Shown here: positions 26,870 to 35,373 of the stretch, piece after piece
Position numbering within the stretch: position 1 is the first letter of the stretch
Layout: every line of letters starts with the position of its first letter
Assembly (NCBI RefSeq): GCF_016909495.1
Contig: NZ_JAFBFW010000006.1
Coordinates: 395,174 to 459,173 of the forward strand
DNA: 64,000 bases
Reading direction: 5' to 3'
From: Pantoea coffeiphila
Lineage (GTDB): Bacteria; Pseudomonadota; Gammaproteobacteria; Enterobacterales; Enterobacteriaceae
Notes under the pieces: generated by a model
What the model was told of the DNA's origin: nothing
Databases searched by the model: none
What the model saw: the letters and a program-made list of their open reading frames with translations, nothing else
Made by a program: the position numbers and the translations under genes

Positions 26870-28024
26870 TTAATATTTCAGTTTCAGGGCGCCCAGCACG
26901 ATAATCAGGAAGCTCAGTGCCACCAGCGAGAACGCCACATAAAGATTGGAAAGATGCGCCACCCAGCCAATCAGCGCCGGTCCGCCCAGCACGCCGAAGT
27001 AACCCAGTGTGGCCACCATCGCCACCGAACGGTTAACCGGCATCACTTTTTCCTGACCCGCCAGGGTAATCAGCACCGGGACAATATTCGCCGCGCCAAT
27101 GCCGACCAGCGCGAAGCCAAACAGCGACATCGCCCAGCCGGCAGTCAATACCGTCAGCAGGTAACCAACGATACCCAGCACACCCCCGACTATCAGCACC
27201 CGCTTGCGGCCCAGCGCGGTGACCACCGCATCGCCGGTCAGGCGCATCAGAGACATAGCGATAGCAAACGCCGCGAAGCCCCAACCCGCATGCTCAACCG
27301 CCATGCCGCGCTCCTGGGTGATAAAAATACCGCTCCAGTCAAGGATGGCGCCTTCGGCCATAAAGCAAATCATCGCCATCACCGCCATCAGTACCAGGCG
27401 GAAATTAGGCCGCGCTTTACCGCCCTCAGACTGCTCCTCCTCCCCACCGGTCGGCAGCAGTGACGACAGGAAGCCCAGCGTCACCAGTACCACCAGCGCC
27501 ACGGTGCAGAGCGCTGCCCCCAGCGGCGAGAAGCCGGACCCCAGCAGCAGCGCTCCACCGCCCGCCCCGGCAATTCCGCCAACGCTCCACAGGCAGTGGA
27601 AGCCCGACATCAACGGCTTATTTGCCGCCTGCTCCACCAGCGTACCCTGCACGTTCATCGCCACATCGGTCAGGCCGACACCCATGCCGAAAATCAACAG
27701 GCTCAGCGCCAGCAGACGGATATCGCTAAATACCGCCAGTAAAGGCAGCGTCAGGCAATACAGCAGCACCCCGGCGACGATCACCGCGCGGCAGCCCAGC
27801 CGCCCGATAATCCGCCCGGAAGCCAGCATCGCAATCAGCGAACCGCCCCCGAGGCACAGCAGCAGCAGACCCAGGTCCCCGGCTTCGGCCCCCGTACGCA
27901 GCTGCGCATAGGGAACCAGCGCCGCCCACAGACCCATTGCCATCCCGGTGACAAGAAATATTGCCCGCGTGGAGGCCCGACGTGCAGAGCTGTCCACCCC
28001 CACCAGCGTGTTTTGCATCGACAT
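26870..28024 (-). CDS. MFS transporter (YbjJ-type position and fold)
   Basis: 384 residues with 12 hydrophobic segments and an acidic break in the middle loop (GGEEEQSEGG, about residue 195). The feature GVGLTDVAMNVQGTLVEQ is typical of the YbjJ/fucose-permease-like MFS group (GxxxxxVAMNVQ). It sits 70 bases upstream of the HAD gene and behind a perfect 21-bp palindrome, and is probably cotranscribed with the phosphatase under a ROK regulator. A sugar or sugar-like substrate is plausible because ROK proteins bind sugars. Confidence 0.82.
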   Translation of the reverse strand: MSMQNTLVGVDSSARRASTRAIFLVTGMAMGLWAALVPYAQLRTGAEAGDLGLLLLCLGGGSLIAMLASGRIIGRLGCRAVIVAGVLLYCLTLPLLAVFSDIRLLALSLLIFGMGVGLTDVAMNVQGTLVEQAANKPLMSGFHCLWSVGGIAGAGGGALLLGSGFSPLGAALCTVALVVLVTLGFLSSLLPTGGEEEQSEGGKARPNFRLVLMAVMAMICFMAEGAILDWSGIFITQERGMAVEHAGWGFAAFAIAMSLMRLTGDAVVTALGRKRVLIVGGVLGIVGYLLTVLTAGWAMSLFGFALVGIGAANIVPVLITLAGQEKVMPVNRSVAMVATLGYFGVLGGPALIGWVAHLSNLYVAFSLVALSFLIIVLGALKLKY

Positions 28025-28054
28025 AATCAGAGGTTCCTTCGTTTGTGATTATAC

Positions 28055-28075
28055 TTATTAAAAGTCTTTTAATAA
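28055..28075. promoter_or_regulatory. ROK operator candidate
   Basis: A perfect palindrome with 10-bp arms (TTATTAAAAG and its complement) around a central T, 30 bases upstream of the MFS start. NagC/Mlc-type ROK repressors bind AT-rich palindromes of this sort, and a ROK gene lies just upstream. Confidence 0.65.
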
Positions 28076-28145
28076 CTCGGTATTATTACGATGGCGAAAA
28101 AAATGTCAATCGAGGAACGGGAAATTATCGGAAAGAAATGCGGCG

Positions 28146-29144
28146 TTACTCCGCGTACAAACGATGGTAGTTGTACTGTTGCAGGGTGCGATCGGCAATG
28201 CCCTGCAGATAGTCCTGGCGAATTGAGTCACGGTAAATCAGTTCAGGCAGATGTTTTTCCGGAACGTACCGCAGGCAGATTTCTCTCATTTCCGGCAGAT
28301 GGTCAGCGCGAATGTTATCCCCCGCCACCGCGACGGTACGCGGGTTAATCAGCGCCGTCAGCGAAACCAGGGTTTTGGCCATGCCTTCCACCAGCGGCGG
28401 TTCGCCTTCGACGTTAAACGGCAGATGCAGCACCTCACCGGCAAAATTACTGACGCCGGTCAGCACTTTGCCATCAATCACCATGCCGCAGCCGGGGTAG
28501 TGAACATCGGGTTTATAGAGATAGGCTACCGGTGCGCTGACGCCCGCACAGCTGCTGCGGTAAAAGCCCCATACCGTGTAGTTCAGATCGTTGCCCGCCT
28601 GGGTAAAGCAGCCGGTTTGCCGCGCGGTGCGCGCTGCAATCGGCAACCCGCTAAACAGCGAGATATCACAGTATCCCACCACATCGTCCACCACCACGCC
28701 GGGCAGCCCGATGCCGATGACCCGCACGCCGGGGTACTGCGCCAGCAGAGAGGTAATCAGGGTATCGAAGGTTTCCACCGTCTGCGGCAGAAACGGCATA
28801 TCTCCCTGAGTCAGCAGATTGCCGGTGGCCGAACTGACCGCCCATACCAGTTCAGCACGGGCATTGCTTCCCGCCGCGTATAGGCTCAGGACGGAGAAAA
28901 AATCCGGGTTGCAGGCATAGCGTTGTGCCGGGCGACCACCGCGCGATGCTTCAAACTCCAGCGCCAGCACTTCACCGGTGAGGGTCAGCTCATTGAGTAC
29001 CGCCCCGCAGGTAGCGCTGCTCAATCCGGTTTGCTGCGCCAGCTCACCCTTGGTTGCCGTGCCAAGGGATTTCAGCATGCCGATCACCAGCGCGATATTG
29101 CTCTTTTTCATTTCACGGGTGGTGCGGCTGAGCGGCGTATTCAT
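28146..29144 (-). CDS. ROK-family transcriptional regulator
   Basis: 332 residues. N-terminal winged helix (ALVIGMLKSLGTATKGELAQQTGLSSATCGAVLNELTLTGEV) followed by a ROK sugar-kinase-like domain with VIGIGLPGVV and AGNDLNY. The zinc-binding CxCGxxGC of many ROK proteins is not evident, and the phosphate-binding region is degenerate, so it is a regulator rather than a kinase. It lies 121 bases upstream of the MFS-HAD pair on the same strand. Ligand unknown. Confidence 0.82.
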   Translation of the reverse strand: MNTPLSRTTREMKKSNIALVIGMLKSLGTATKGELAQQTGLSSATCGAVLNELTLTGEVLALEFEASRGGRPAQRYACNPDFFSVLSLYAAGSNARAELVWAVSSATGNLLTQGDMPFLPQTVETFDTLITSLLAQYPGVRVIGIGLPGVVVDDVVGYCDISLFSGLPIAARTARQTGCFTQAGNDLNYTVWGFYRSSCAGVSAPVAYLYKPDVHYPGCGMVIDGKVLTGVSNFAGEVLHLPFNVEGEPPLVEGMAKTLVSLTALINPRTVAVAGDNIRADHLPEMREICLRYVPEKHLPELIYRDSIRQDYLQGIADRTLQQYNYHRLYAE

Positions 29145-29233
29145 TTTTTCTCTTCGGCTGTAGCGGGTAACGGCAGTAATTTAACACAGATGGCCGCGTT
29201 CCGGGCTGCGCTTCGCCCGGGGCGGGAGAATCT

Positions 29234-29257
29234 GCCCGGTATTTATCCAAACCGGGC
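29234..29257. terminator. weak hairpin after the amidotransferase gene
   Basis: GCCCGGT pairs with ACCGGGC across a 10-base AT loop, eight bases beyond the stop of the amidotransferase gene. Confidence 0.4.
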
Positions 29258-29264
29258 GGGTGTA

Positions 29265-29990
29265 TCAGGCTTTCACTGTTGTATAACGCTCGGCCAGCTT
29301 ATCGAGGAAGGTGTACAGCACCTGGTTCATCGCCCGGTAGTCATGGGCGCGCAGCTCATCCGGTGTATTCACAAAACGAAATTCAGCCGCGCGGCTGAGA
29401 TCGTTTTCAGAGTGGGCAATGAGCAATTCAACCACTTCGGGTGTCAGTTCCATATGGCACTGGAAGCCGAAGACGCGATCGGAATAGGCCACAATCTGTC
29501 GCGGGCACCCTTCGCTGTAGGCGATGATGCGCGCATCGGGCGTCAGGCCCGGCATATCGTTATGCCAGTGCCCGACTTCCAGCGTCTGGCCGAAATGTGA
29601 AAACAGCACATCATCCGCTGCGGCATCGGTCAGGAAGATGGGGAACTTGCCGATCTCTTTTTCCGGGCTGTGGGCAAACGGCGCACTCAGCGCTTCGCCA
29701 ATCAGCTGCGAACCGAGGCAGATACCGATAACCGCTTTGCCCGCTTTGAAAGCCGACGCAATCAGCACCTGTTCACCTTTGGAATCAAAGTGCGGGCACG
29801 CTTCCGGTGTGGTTGCCGGGTCCTGCGGGCCGCCCATCACGATCAGAAAATCAATATCGGTGATGGCCTTCGGTAGCGGATCGCCGGCGTAGACCCGGGA
29901 AAAGGTCACATCATGGCCACGCTCTCTGGCCCAGGTTTCATAAGCGCCCGGGGCTTCAAAACTTTCATGTACGATGAAATGTACGCGCAT
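29265..29990 (-). CDS. class I glutamine amidotransferase-like protein
   Basis: 241 residues. Catalytic triad is present: C91 in GICLGSQ, H179 and E181 in FQCHMEL, so it should hydrolyse glutamine or a gamma-glutamyl bond. It belongs to the GMP-synthase-like GATase1 group of stand-alone proteins and is not PdxT, which is shorter and has a different N-terminus. It lies 36 bases after the MocR gene on the same strand and may be cotranscribed with it. The partner or substrate is unknown; gamma-glutamyl-compound hydrolysis is one option. Confidence 0.85.
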   Translation of the reverse strand: MRVHFIVHESFEAPGAYETWARERGHDVTFSRVYAGDPLPKAITDIDFLIVMGGPQDPATTPEACPHFDSKGEQVLIASAFKAGKAVIGICLGSQLIGEALSAPFAHSPEKEIGKFPIFLTDAAADDVLFSHFGQTLEVGHWHNDMPGLTPDARIIAYSEGCPRQIVAYSDRVFGFQCHMELTPEVVELLIAHSENDLSRAAEFRFVNTPDELRAHDYRAMNQVLYTFLDKLAERYTTVKA

Positions 29991-30026
29991 TGCAGGTAAC
30001 TCCGTTGATCGTTATACAGGCCCGTT

Positions 30027-31355
30027 TCAGGCCAGCTGAGGGATAAAGGTCTGGCGCGATGCAGAGAGGATCGCTGCCAGAGACTGCGCAATCTGTTCGG
30101 TTTCCGCCGGGTTAAGATCGGAGACGGTAATCCGCAAACCGCTACTGCTGCCGCCGAGCGCGAAGGAATCCCCGCCCCTGACCAGCCATCCGCGCTGGGC
30201 CAGCTGCATGACAATGGCCGATGTGTCACCGACAAGCGGAACCCAGATATTCAGTCCGTCATGCTGTGACGAAATAGTGACACCGTAACGTTTTAATGCC
30301 GTCACTAATCCTTCCCGCTGCTGCTGATAGCGCTGGCGCGCTTGCTCAATCGTCTGGCGGAACTGTGGTGACGTTATGGATGCACCGGCCAGGTCCTGAA
30401 GAATATGACTGACCCAGTTGGTGCCGGTATTAAGCCGCTGCCGCAGGCGGGCGGACGTCTCGCCATCGCTGGCGACAAAAGCCAGCCGCAAATCAGGCCC
30501 GAGAAATTTCGACGTCGAGCGGATCAGCACCCAGTTCTGCGTATTAACCGGAATAACATGATGATAATCCTGCGTGGAGAGCAGAGAAAAATGGTCGTCC
30601 ACAATCACCAGCACCTGCGGGTAGCTTTCCAGCAGGCTACGGATCTGTGCGGCTCTGCCAGAACTTAAGCCGTAACCGGTAGGATTGTGCGCGCGCGGGG
30701 TAATAATGACCGCCTTCACGCCGGTTTCCAGCTGGCTCGCCAGCGCTTCCGGCTGCATTCCCTCAGTATCGACCGGCACCGGGCAAACCTGCAGACGGTT
30801 ATGTTTTAGCGTGCTGATACTGCTGAGAAAGCAGGGATCTTCCACGGCCACCCGATCGCCGGCAATCAGCCAGGTTGCCAGCACGCGCTCTACCGCATCG
30901 ACCGCACCACTGGTCAGATTCAGTTCGAAGCGGGTTGATAAGTCAGCCTGTAACCATTCACGCCCTGCCTCTTCCAGTTCAGGGCGAATAGTGGCTTCAC
31001 CGTAAAGGCTTGGCGAACTGCGGATAAAGGTCACGAGGTCATGAAGTTTTGGCAGAACGTCGGGGGAAGGATTGCCGCTGGCAAGATCCTTTAAAGTCAG
31101 GCCGACGGTGCTCCCCTCCAGCTCAACGTCAGATACGGCGTCGCGAATAATGGTGCCGTTACGCCCCTGCGAGAGCGCAAACCCCGCATCGGTTAGCCGT
31201 TTATAAGCCAGTGCAACCGTATTGCGATTGACCCCCAGCTCGCTTGCCAGCTCCCGGACGGAAGGAAGCAGCATTCCCGGTGTCAGCTCGCGGGCATGTA
31301 CCAGAGATCGAATGCTGTCGAAAATTTCACCTGCTGTTTTACCGTTTATCTTCAT
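30027..31355 (-). CDS. MocR regulator, PdxR-type by context
   Basis: 442 residues: GntR winged helix at 1-70 (GEIFDSIRSLVHARELTPGMLLPSVRELASELGVNRNTVALAYKRL) and a fold-type I aminotransferase domain with PLP lysine K283 in STSKFLG and the HNPTGYG element. It is divergent from a PLP-homeostasis protein gene and a pyridoxal kinase gene. That context fits PdxR, a PLP-sensing MocR regulator of vitamin B6 genes. Two 11-bp direct repeats in the gap are the likely binding sites. Confidence 0.82.
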   Translation of the reverse strand: MKINGKTAGEIFDSIRSLVHARELTPGMLLPSVRELASELGVNRNTVALAYKRLTDAGFALSQGRNGTIIRDAVSDVELEGSTVGLTLKDLASGNPSPDVLPKLHDLVTFIRSSPSLYGEATIRPELEEAGREWLQADLSTRFELNLTSGAVDAVERVLATWLIAGDRVAVEDPCFLSSISTLKHNRLQVCPVPVDTEGMQPEALASQLETGVKAVIITPRAHNPTGYGLSSGRAAQIRSLLESYPQVLVIVDDHFSLLSTQDYHHVIPVNTQNWVLIRSTSKFLGPDLRLAFVASDGETSARLRQRLNTGTNWVSHILQDLAGASITSPQFRQTIEQARQRYQQQREGLVTALKRYGVTISSQHDGLNIWVPLVGDTSAIVMQLAQRGWLVRGGDSFALGGSSSGLRITVSDLNPAETEQIAQSLAAILSASRQTFIPQLA

Positions 31356-31363
31356 TGAACTGT

Positions 31364-31396
31364 GACAAAATTAAGTTTAGCCTAGGACAATGTTAA
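31364..31396. promoter_or_regulatory. direct repeats, candidate PdxR-type binding site
   Basis: GACAAAATTAA (31364-31374) and GACAATGTTAA (31386-31396) are 22 bp apart, two helical turns. MocR regulators such as GabR bind direct repeats with this kind of spacing. They fill the 51-base gap between the divergent genes. Confidence 0.55.
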
Positions 31397-31406
31397 TTCA
31401 CTGCCG

Positions 31407-32234
31407 ATGAGTTGTCTATCCGTTATGAAAACACACCAGAGTCCCCCTCTCGATCCGGCTGTCGCGGAGCACACGCAGCCGCGCCATGAGATGCATAACC
31501 GCTGGCCGCAGGCGGAAAGCGTTGAGGATTTCCGCCATAACCTGGCAGCGGTTCAGGCGCGGATCGACAGCGCCTGCCTGCGCGCCGGGCGCGATCCTTC
31601 CGAAGTACGGCTGCTGCCGGTCAGTAAAACCATGGATGAAGCCCACATTCGCCTGGCGCATCAGGCAGGCTGCACCCTGCTGGGCGAGAATAAAGTTCAG
31701 GAGGCGTGGGGAAAATCGCAGGCGATGGCCGACTTAACCGATCTCAGATGGTCGGTTATCGGTCATCTGCAAACCAATAAAGCGAAGCTGGTTGCCCGCT
31801 TTGCCAGTGAATTTCAGGCGCTGGACAGTCTGCATACCGCAGAGGCACTTGACCGCCGCCTGCAGGCGGAAGGCCGGGCACTGGATGTATTTATACAAGT
31901 GAATACCTCAAATGAACCGAGCAAATACGGACTGCATCCCGATGCTGCTGGCGAATTTATGCAGAAAATTCAGGGCCTGGATACCCTGCGCGTGCGCGGT
32001 CTGATGACTCTCGCCGAATTCAGTTCCAACGCCGCACGCGTGCGGGCCTGTTTTGTGCGGCTGCGAACGCTGCGGGATCGCCTCGGTGATGCACAGCAGC
32101 TGGCGCTGTCGATGGGTATGTCCGGGGATTTCGAAATCGCGATAGAAGAAGGCGCGACCGTTGTTCGGGTCGGACAGGCTATTTTCGGCGCGCGGTCACT
32201 GCCTGACGATCACTTCTGGCCAACGGAGAAATAA
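31407..32234 (+). CDS. PLP-binding homeostasis protein (YggS/PLPBP family)
   Basis: 275 residues from ATG 31407; ATGs at 31425 and 31491 are alternatives and no start has a good ribosome site. The family core begins at about residue 40, so the N-terminal extension may be shorter in life. PLP lysine is K74 in LLPVSKTMDE; other marks are LGENKVQEAW, HLQTNKAKLVARF, VNTSNEPSKYG and GATVVRVGQAIFG. These proteins bind and buffer PLP. It is a second, accessory-type copy compared with chromosomal yggS (inference). The pyridoxal kinase gene follows after four bases. Confidence 0.83.
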   Translation: MSCLSVMKTHQSPPLDPAVAEHTQPRHEMHNRWPQAESVEDFRHNLAAVQARIDSACLRAGRDPSEVRLLPVSKTMDEAHIRLAHQAGCTLLGENKVQEAWGKSQAMADLTDLRWSVIGHLQTNKAKLVARFASEFQALDSLHTAEALDRRLQAEGRALDVFIQVNTSNEPSKYGLHPDAAGEFMQKIQGLDTLRVRGLMTLAEFSSNAARVRACFVRLRTLRDRLGDAQQLALSMGMSGDFEIAIEEGATVVRVGQAIFGARSLPDDHFWPTEK

Positions 32235-32238
32235 TCTT

Positions 32239-33123
32239 ATGATACCAGGCATCACTCCGGCCCAGCTGCAAAAGCGCCGCCCGGAAAAAAACGCGGATAT
32301 TATCTCGATCCAGTCGCAGGTCATTTACGGCACCGTCGGCAACAGCATTGCCCAGCCTGTGCTGGAAAGCCACGGCTGGCAGGTTCTGGCCGTACCTACT
32401 TTTTTACTCAGCAATACGCCCGACTATCCCAGCTGCTTCGGCGGTGAGATTTCATCAGACTGGTTCCATGGTTTCCTTCAGGGGCTGCACGATCGCGGGC
32501 AGGATGCCCAGCTGCGCGCCATTATTACCGGTTACCTGGGCAGCACCGGCAAAGCCGGGGAAGTCAGCCGCTGGCTTCCTGATACGCTGCGGAGCAATCC
32601 GGATGCGATGGTGATTATCGATCCGGTTATGGGTGACGACGACTGCGGTTACTATGTCGATCCGGCGCTGCTGGAGTGGTATCGCGACAGTCTGGCACCG
32701 ATGGCAACGGGCCTGACGCCCAACCGCTTTGAACTGGCCTGCCTGAGTGGAAAAACGCTGAAAAACGACGATGATGTAATCTCTGCGGCCCGAACGCTGC
32801 TAAACCAGCAAACTCAGTGGATCATCGTCACCAGTGCCGCACGCGGCGAAGCGGGGAAAACACTGCGTGTTATCTGCGTGACCGCAGAGGCCGTACATAT
32901 CATCGAGCACGAGGCCTACGACGGTGCGCCTAAAGGCACCGGCGATATGTTTACCGCGCAGCTGACCGCCCTGCTGCTGAAGGGGTTACCGCTGTTCGAC
33001 GCGGCAGAACTCGCCTGCCAGCTGACCCGCCGCAGCGTACTGGATTCGCTGAATGATGGAACAGGACTGCTGAATCCACGGCCGAATATGTCGATCGGTC
33101 CGGCGGGAAATGAGACTGACTGA
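32239..33123 (+). CDS. pdxY: pyridoxal kinase, PdxY-like
   Basis: 294 residues from ATG 32239, four bases after the PLPBP gene. Ribokinase fold of the pyridoxal kinase type: IISIQSQVIYGTVGNSIAQPVLESHGW at the N-terminus, PTFLLSNTP, VIIDPVMGDDDCGYYVD, LTPNRFEL and the catalytic GTGD with D236. It phosphorylates pyridoxal to PLP. PdxY and PdxK differ in small details; the NSIAQ/TFLLSNTP pattern is nearer PdxY, but the copy is divergent. With PLPBP and a MocR regulator it makes a B6 salvage unit. Confidence 0.82.
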   Translation: MIPGITPAQLQKRRPEKNADIISIQSQVIYGTVGNSIAQPVLESHGWQVLAVPTFLLSNTPDYPSCFGGEISSDWFHGFLQGLHDRGQDAQLRAIITGYLGSTGKAGEVSRWLPDTLRSNPDAMVIIDPVMGDDDCGYYVDPALLEWYRDSLAPMATGLTPNRFELACLSGKTLKNDDDVISAARTLLNQQTQWIIVTSAARGEAGKTLRVICVTAEAVHIIEHEAYDGAPKGTGDMFTAQLTALLLKGLPLFDAAELACQLTRRSVLDSLNDGTGLLNPRPNMSIGPAGNETD

Positions 33124-33173
33124 AGCGGACAGGCAGTGATATTCTGACCGGCTGGCGATAGCCATCGTCGGCG

Positions 33174-34076
33174 CTAAAGACTCTCAGCCTTACCTTGGGC
33201 AAACACCCTGTCGGTCAGGAAATCAACCAGCGCACGTATCTTCGGCGATGCGTGCTTGCTGGCGGGCCAGAGGATATGGAACACCCCTCTGCGTTTATCG
33301 ATATCGTCCAACAGGGTCACCAGCTGCCCTTCCGCAATCAGGTTGTTAATCGCAAACTCCGGCAGAAAAGCAATACCTAACCCCTTGAGGGCAAAGCACA
33401 CCCGGGTTTCGATATTATTGCATACCATGGAAATCGGCAGGTTCATCTCCACTTCGCTGCCAAGCTCCCATTTTTCCAGCTTTCCGCTGTACGGGAAACG
33501 ATAGTGCATGCAGCGGTGACGCAGCAGATCGCCGGGATTTTCCGGCGTGCCGTAGCGGGCAAGATAGGCGGGAGAGGCAACGATTTTCATGGTGAAATTA
33601 CCCAGCTTTCTGGCCGACAAACGGGAATCCATCGGCTGCCCGGTGCGGATCACCGCATCAAACCCTTCCTCAATCACCTCCACCATTCTGTCACTGAAAT
33701 CCAGATCCAGCTCGATGTCCGGGTAGCGTGCCATAAAATCGCCCAGCACCGGCAGCAGCAGCGGGCTGACCTGCGGCAGGCTGATGCGCAGGCGTCCCGC
33801 CGGTTTTCCCGCCACCTGCGACAGCTCAAGCTGCGCGGCCTCCATCTCACCGATAATGCGCCGGCTTCGCTCCAGAAACAGCGCCCCTTCAGCCGTCAGC
33901 GTCATGCTACGCGTGCTGCGATGGAACAGCCGGACGCCCAGCTTTTCCTCCAGCCGGGCAACGCTTTTGCTGACCGCCGAAGCAGAAAGCCCCAGCTGGC
34001 GACCCGCCGTCACGAAACTGCGGCTTTCCGCCACCTGCACAAACACCGTCACGCCGCTGAAGCTGTCCATTTTCAC
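33174..34076 (-). CDS. LysR-type regulator
   Basis: 300 residues with the standard HTH (FSGVTVFVQVAESRSFVTAGRQLGLSASAVSKSVARLEEKLG) and effector domain (RTGQPMDSRLSARKLGNFTMKIVASPAYLARYG). It belongs to the large CrgA/DmlR-like group. It is divergent from a serine hydrolase/MFS operon with a 109-base gap and most likely regulates it. Confidence 0.88.
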   Translation of the reverse strand: MKMDSFSGVTVFVQVAESRSFVTAGRQLGLSASAVSKSVARLEEKLGVRLFHRSTRSMTLTAEGALFLERSRRIIGEMEAAQLELSQVAGKPAGRLRISLPQVSPLLLPVLGDFMARYPDIELDLDFSDRMVEVIEEGFDAVIRTGQPMDSRLSARKLGNFTMKIVASPAYLARYGTPENPGDLLRHRCMHYRFPYSGKLEKWELGSEVEMNLPISMVCNNIETRVCFALKGLGIAFLPEFAINNLIAEGQLVTLLDDIDKRRGVFHILWPASKHASPKIRALVDFLTDRVFAQGKAESL

Positions 34077-34185
34077 CTGCCGATTAACGAAATTTATTCA
34101 CGGGTTTACTGAACTATACCCCACTTTTTCTTTAATACGTCACTGATTAAGGTAGTCGGACATTCACTGTTTTAAGGAATTCCAG

Positions 34186-35373
34186 ATGAGCAACAGCCTT
34201 ATTCCGCCGGTTTCGGCATCGCTTTCAGATCGCGTTGGCGCGGTCATTCAACAGGCCCTGGACCAGCAGAGACTGGTGGGTGCGGTTGTGCTGATTGCCC
34301 GACATGGCCACATTATTTACCGCCAGGCCGCCGGACTGGCCGACCGGGAAAACAACCGCGCCATGGCCCCGGGAACGCTATTCCGCCTGGCCTCGGTCAG
34401 CAAGCCGATTGTTTCCGCCGCCGCGCTGGTGCTGGTTGCGCGTGGCCAGCTCGATCTGGACAGCCCGGTCAACCGCCGGCTGCCGGAGTTTACCCCAACG
34501 CTGGCAGACGGCAGCCCTGCGACCATCACCGCCCGCCAGCTGCTGAGCCACACCGCCGGTCTGGGCTATCGCTTTTTTGAAAGCGATGAACAGGGTCCTT
34601 ATGCGACGGCGGGCGTTTCCGACGGCATGGATTCTTCTGATATATCGCTGGACGAAAACCTGCGGCGCATTGCCCGCGTGCCGTTGCAGTTTGCACCGGG
34701 CAGCAGCTGGGCGTACTCACTGGCGACCGATGTTCTGGGCGCGCTGGTCGCTCGCGTCCACGGAACCACGCTGAATACGGCAGTTAGCGAGCTGATTACC
34801 GAACCACTGGCGATGCGTGACACGGCTTTTTACAGTACGGAACCACAGCGCGTCGCGTGCGCCTACGTCAATGATCGGCCCCAACCGCATCTGCTGCAGG
34901 AAGGTGAAATCGTACCGCCGTTCCCCGACGTGGTTGGCATTAATTACAGCCCGGCACGCATTTTCAATGCCGATGCTTTCCCTTCAGCGGGTGCAGGAAT
35001 GGTCGGATCGGCAGATGATTTTCTGCGCCTGCTGGAAGCGCTGCGCGATGGAGAAACGCTGCTGCCGCGTACGCTGGTTGATGAAATGTCCCGCGACTGG
35101 ACGCACGGGCTGGAGCGGGAAGATGCGCCCGGCATCGGTTTTGGCCTCGGTTTCTCGGTGCTGCGTGACCCCGAACTTGCCGCCTCGCCGGAGTCACCGG
35201 GTACCTGGCGCTGGGGGGGAGCCTACGGCCATTCGTGGTTCGTCGATCCGCAGCAGGGCCTGAGCGTGATTGCCTTTACCAATACGCTGGGCGAAGGGAT
35301 GTCCGGGCAGTTCGTCAACGATCTGCGCGATGCGGTTTATGGTGTTTCCGCTACCGGCCGGGAGGCAGCATGA
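34186..35373 (+). CDS. serine hydrolase of the class C beta-lactamase fold
   Basis: 395 residues, AAGGAA six bases before the ATG. Catalytic S70-V-S-K73 in LASVSKP; the second motif region reads SSWAYSLATDVLG (Tyr present) and the third is GGAYGHSWFVD, where the usual KTG-like triad is replaced, as in esterases such as EstB. No signal peptide, so a cytoplasmic esterase is likelier than a true beta-lactamase. Its stop overlaps the start of the MFS gene (ATGA). Substrate unknown. Confidence 0.83.
   Translation: MSNSLIPPVSASLSDRVGAVIQQALDQQRLVGAVVLIARHGHIIYRQAAGLADRENNRAMAPGTLFRLASVSKPIVSAAALVLVARGQLDLDSPVNRRLPEFTPTLADGSPATITARQLLSHTAGLGYRFFESDEQGPYATAGVSDGMDSSDISLDENLRRIARVPLQFAPGSSWAYSLATDVLGALVARVHGTTLNTAVSELITEPLAMRDTAFYSTEPQRVACAYVNDRPQPHLLQEGEIVPPFPDVVGINYSPARIFNADAFPSAGAGMVGSADDFLRLLEALRDGETLLPRTLVDEMSRDWTHGLEREDAPGIGFGLGFSVLRDPELAASPESPGTWRWGGAYGHSWFVDPQQGLSVIAFTNTLGEGMSGQFVNDLRDAVYGVSATGREAA

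Noticed and set aside
29265..29990. PdxT, the glutaminase of PLP synthase, given the B6 genes nearby
   Set aside because: The protein is too long, lacks the PdxT N-terminal pattern, and no pdxS is present; it fits the stand-alone GMP-synthase-like amidotransferase group.
34186..35373. Beta-lactamase conferring resistance
   Set aside because: SxxK is present but there is no signal peptide and the KTG triad is replaced; an esterase-type hydrolase is likelier.
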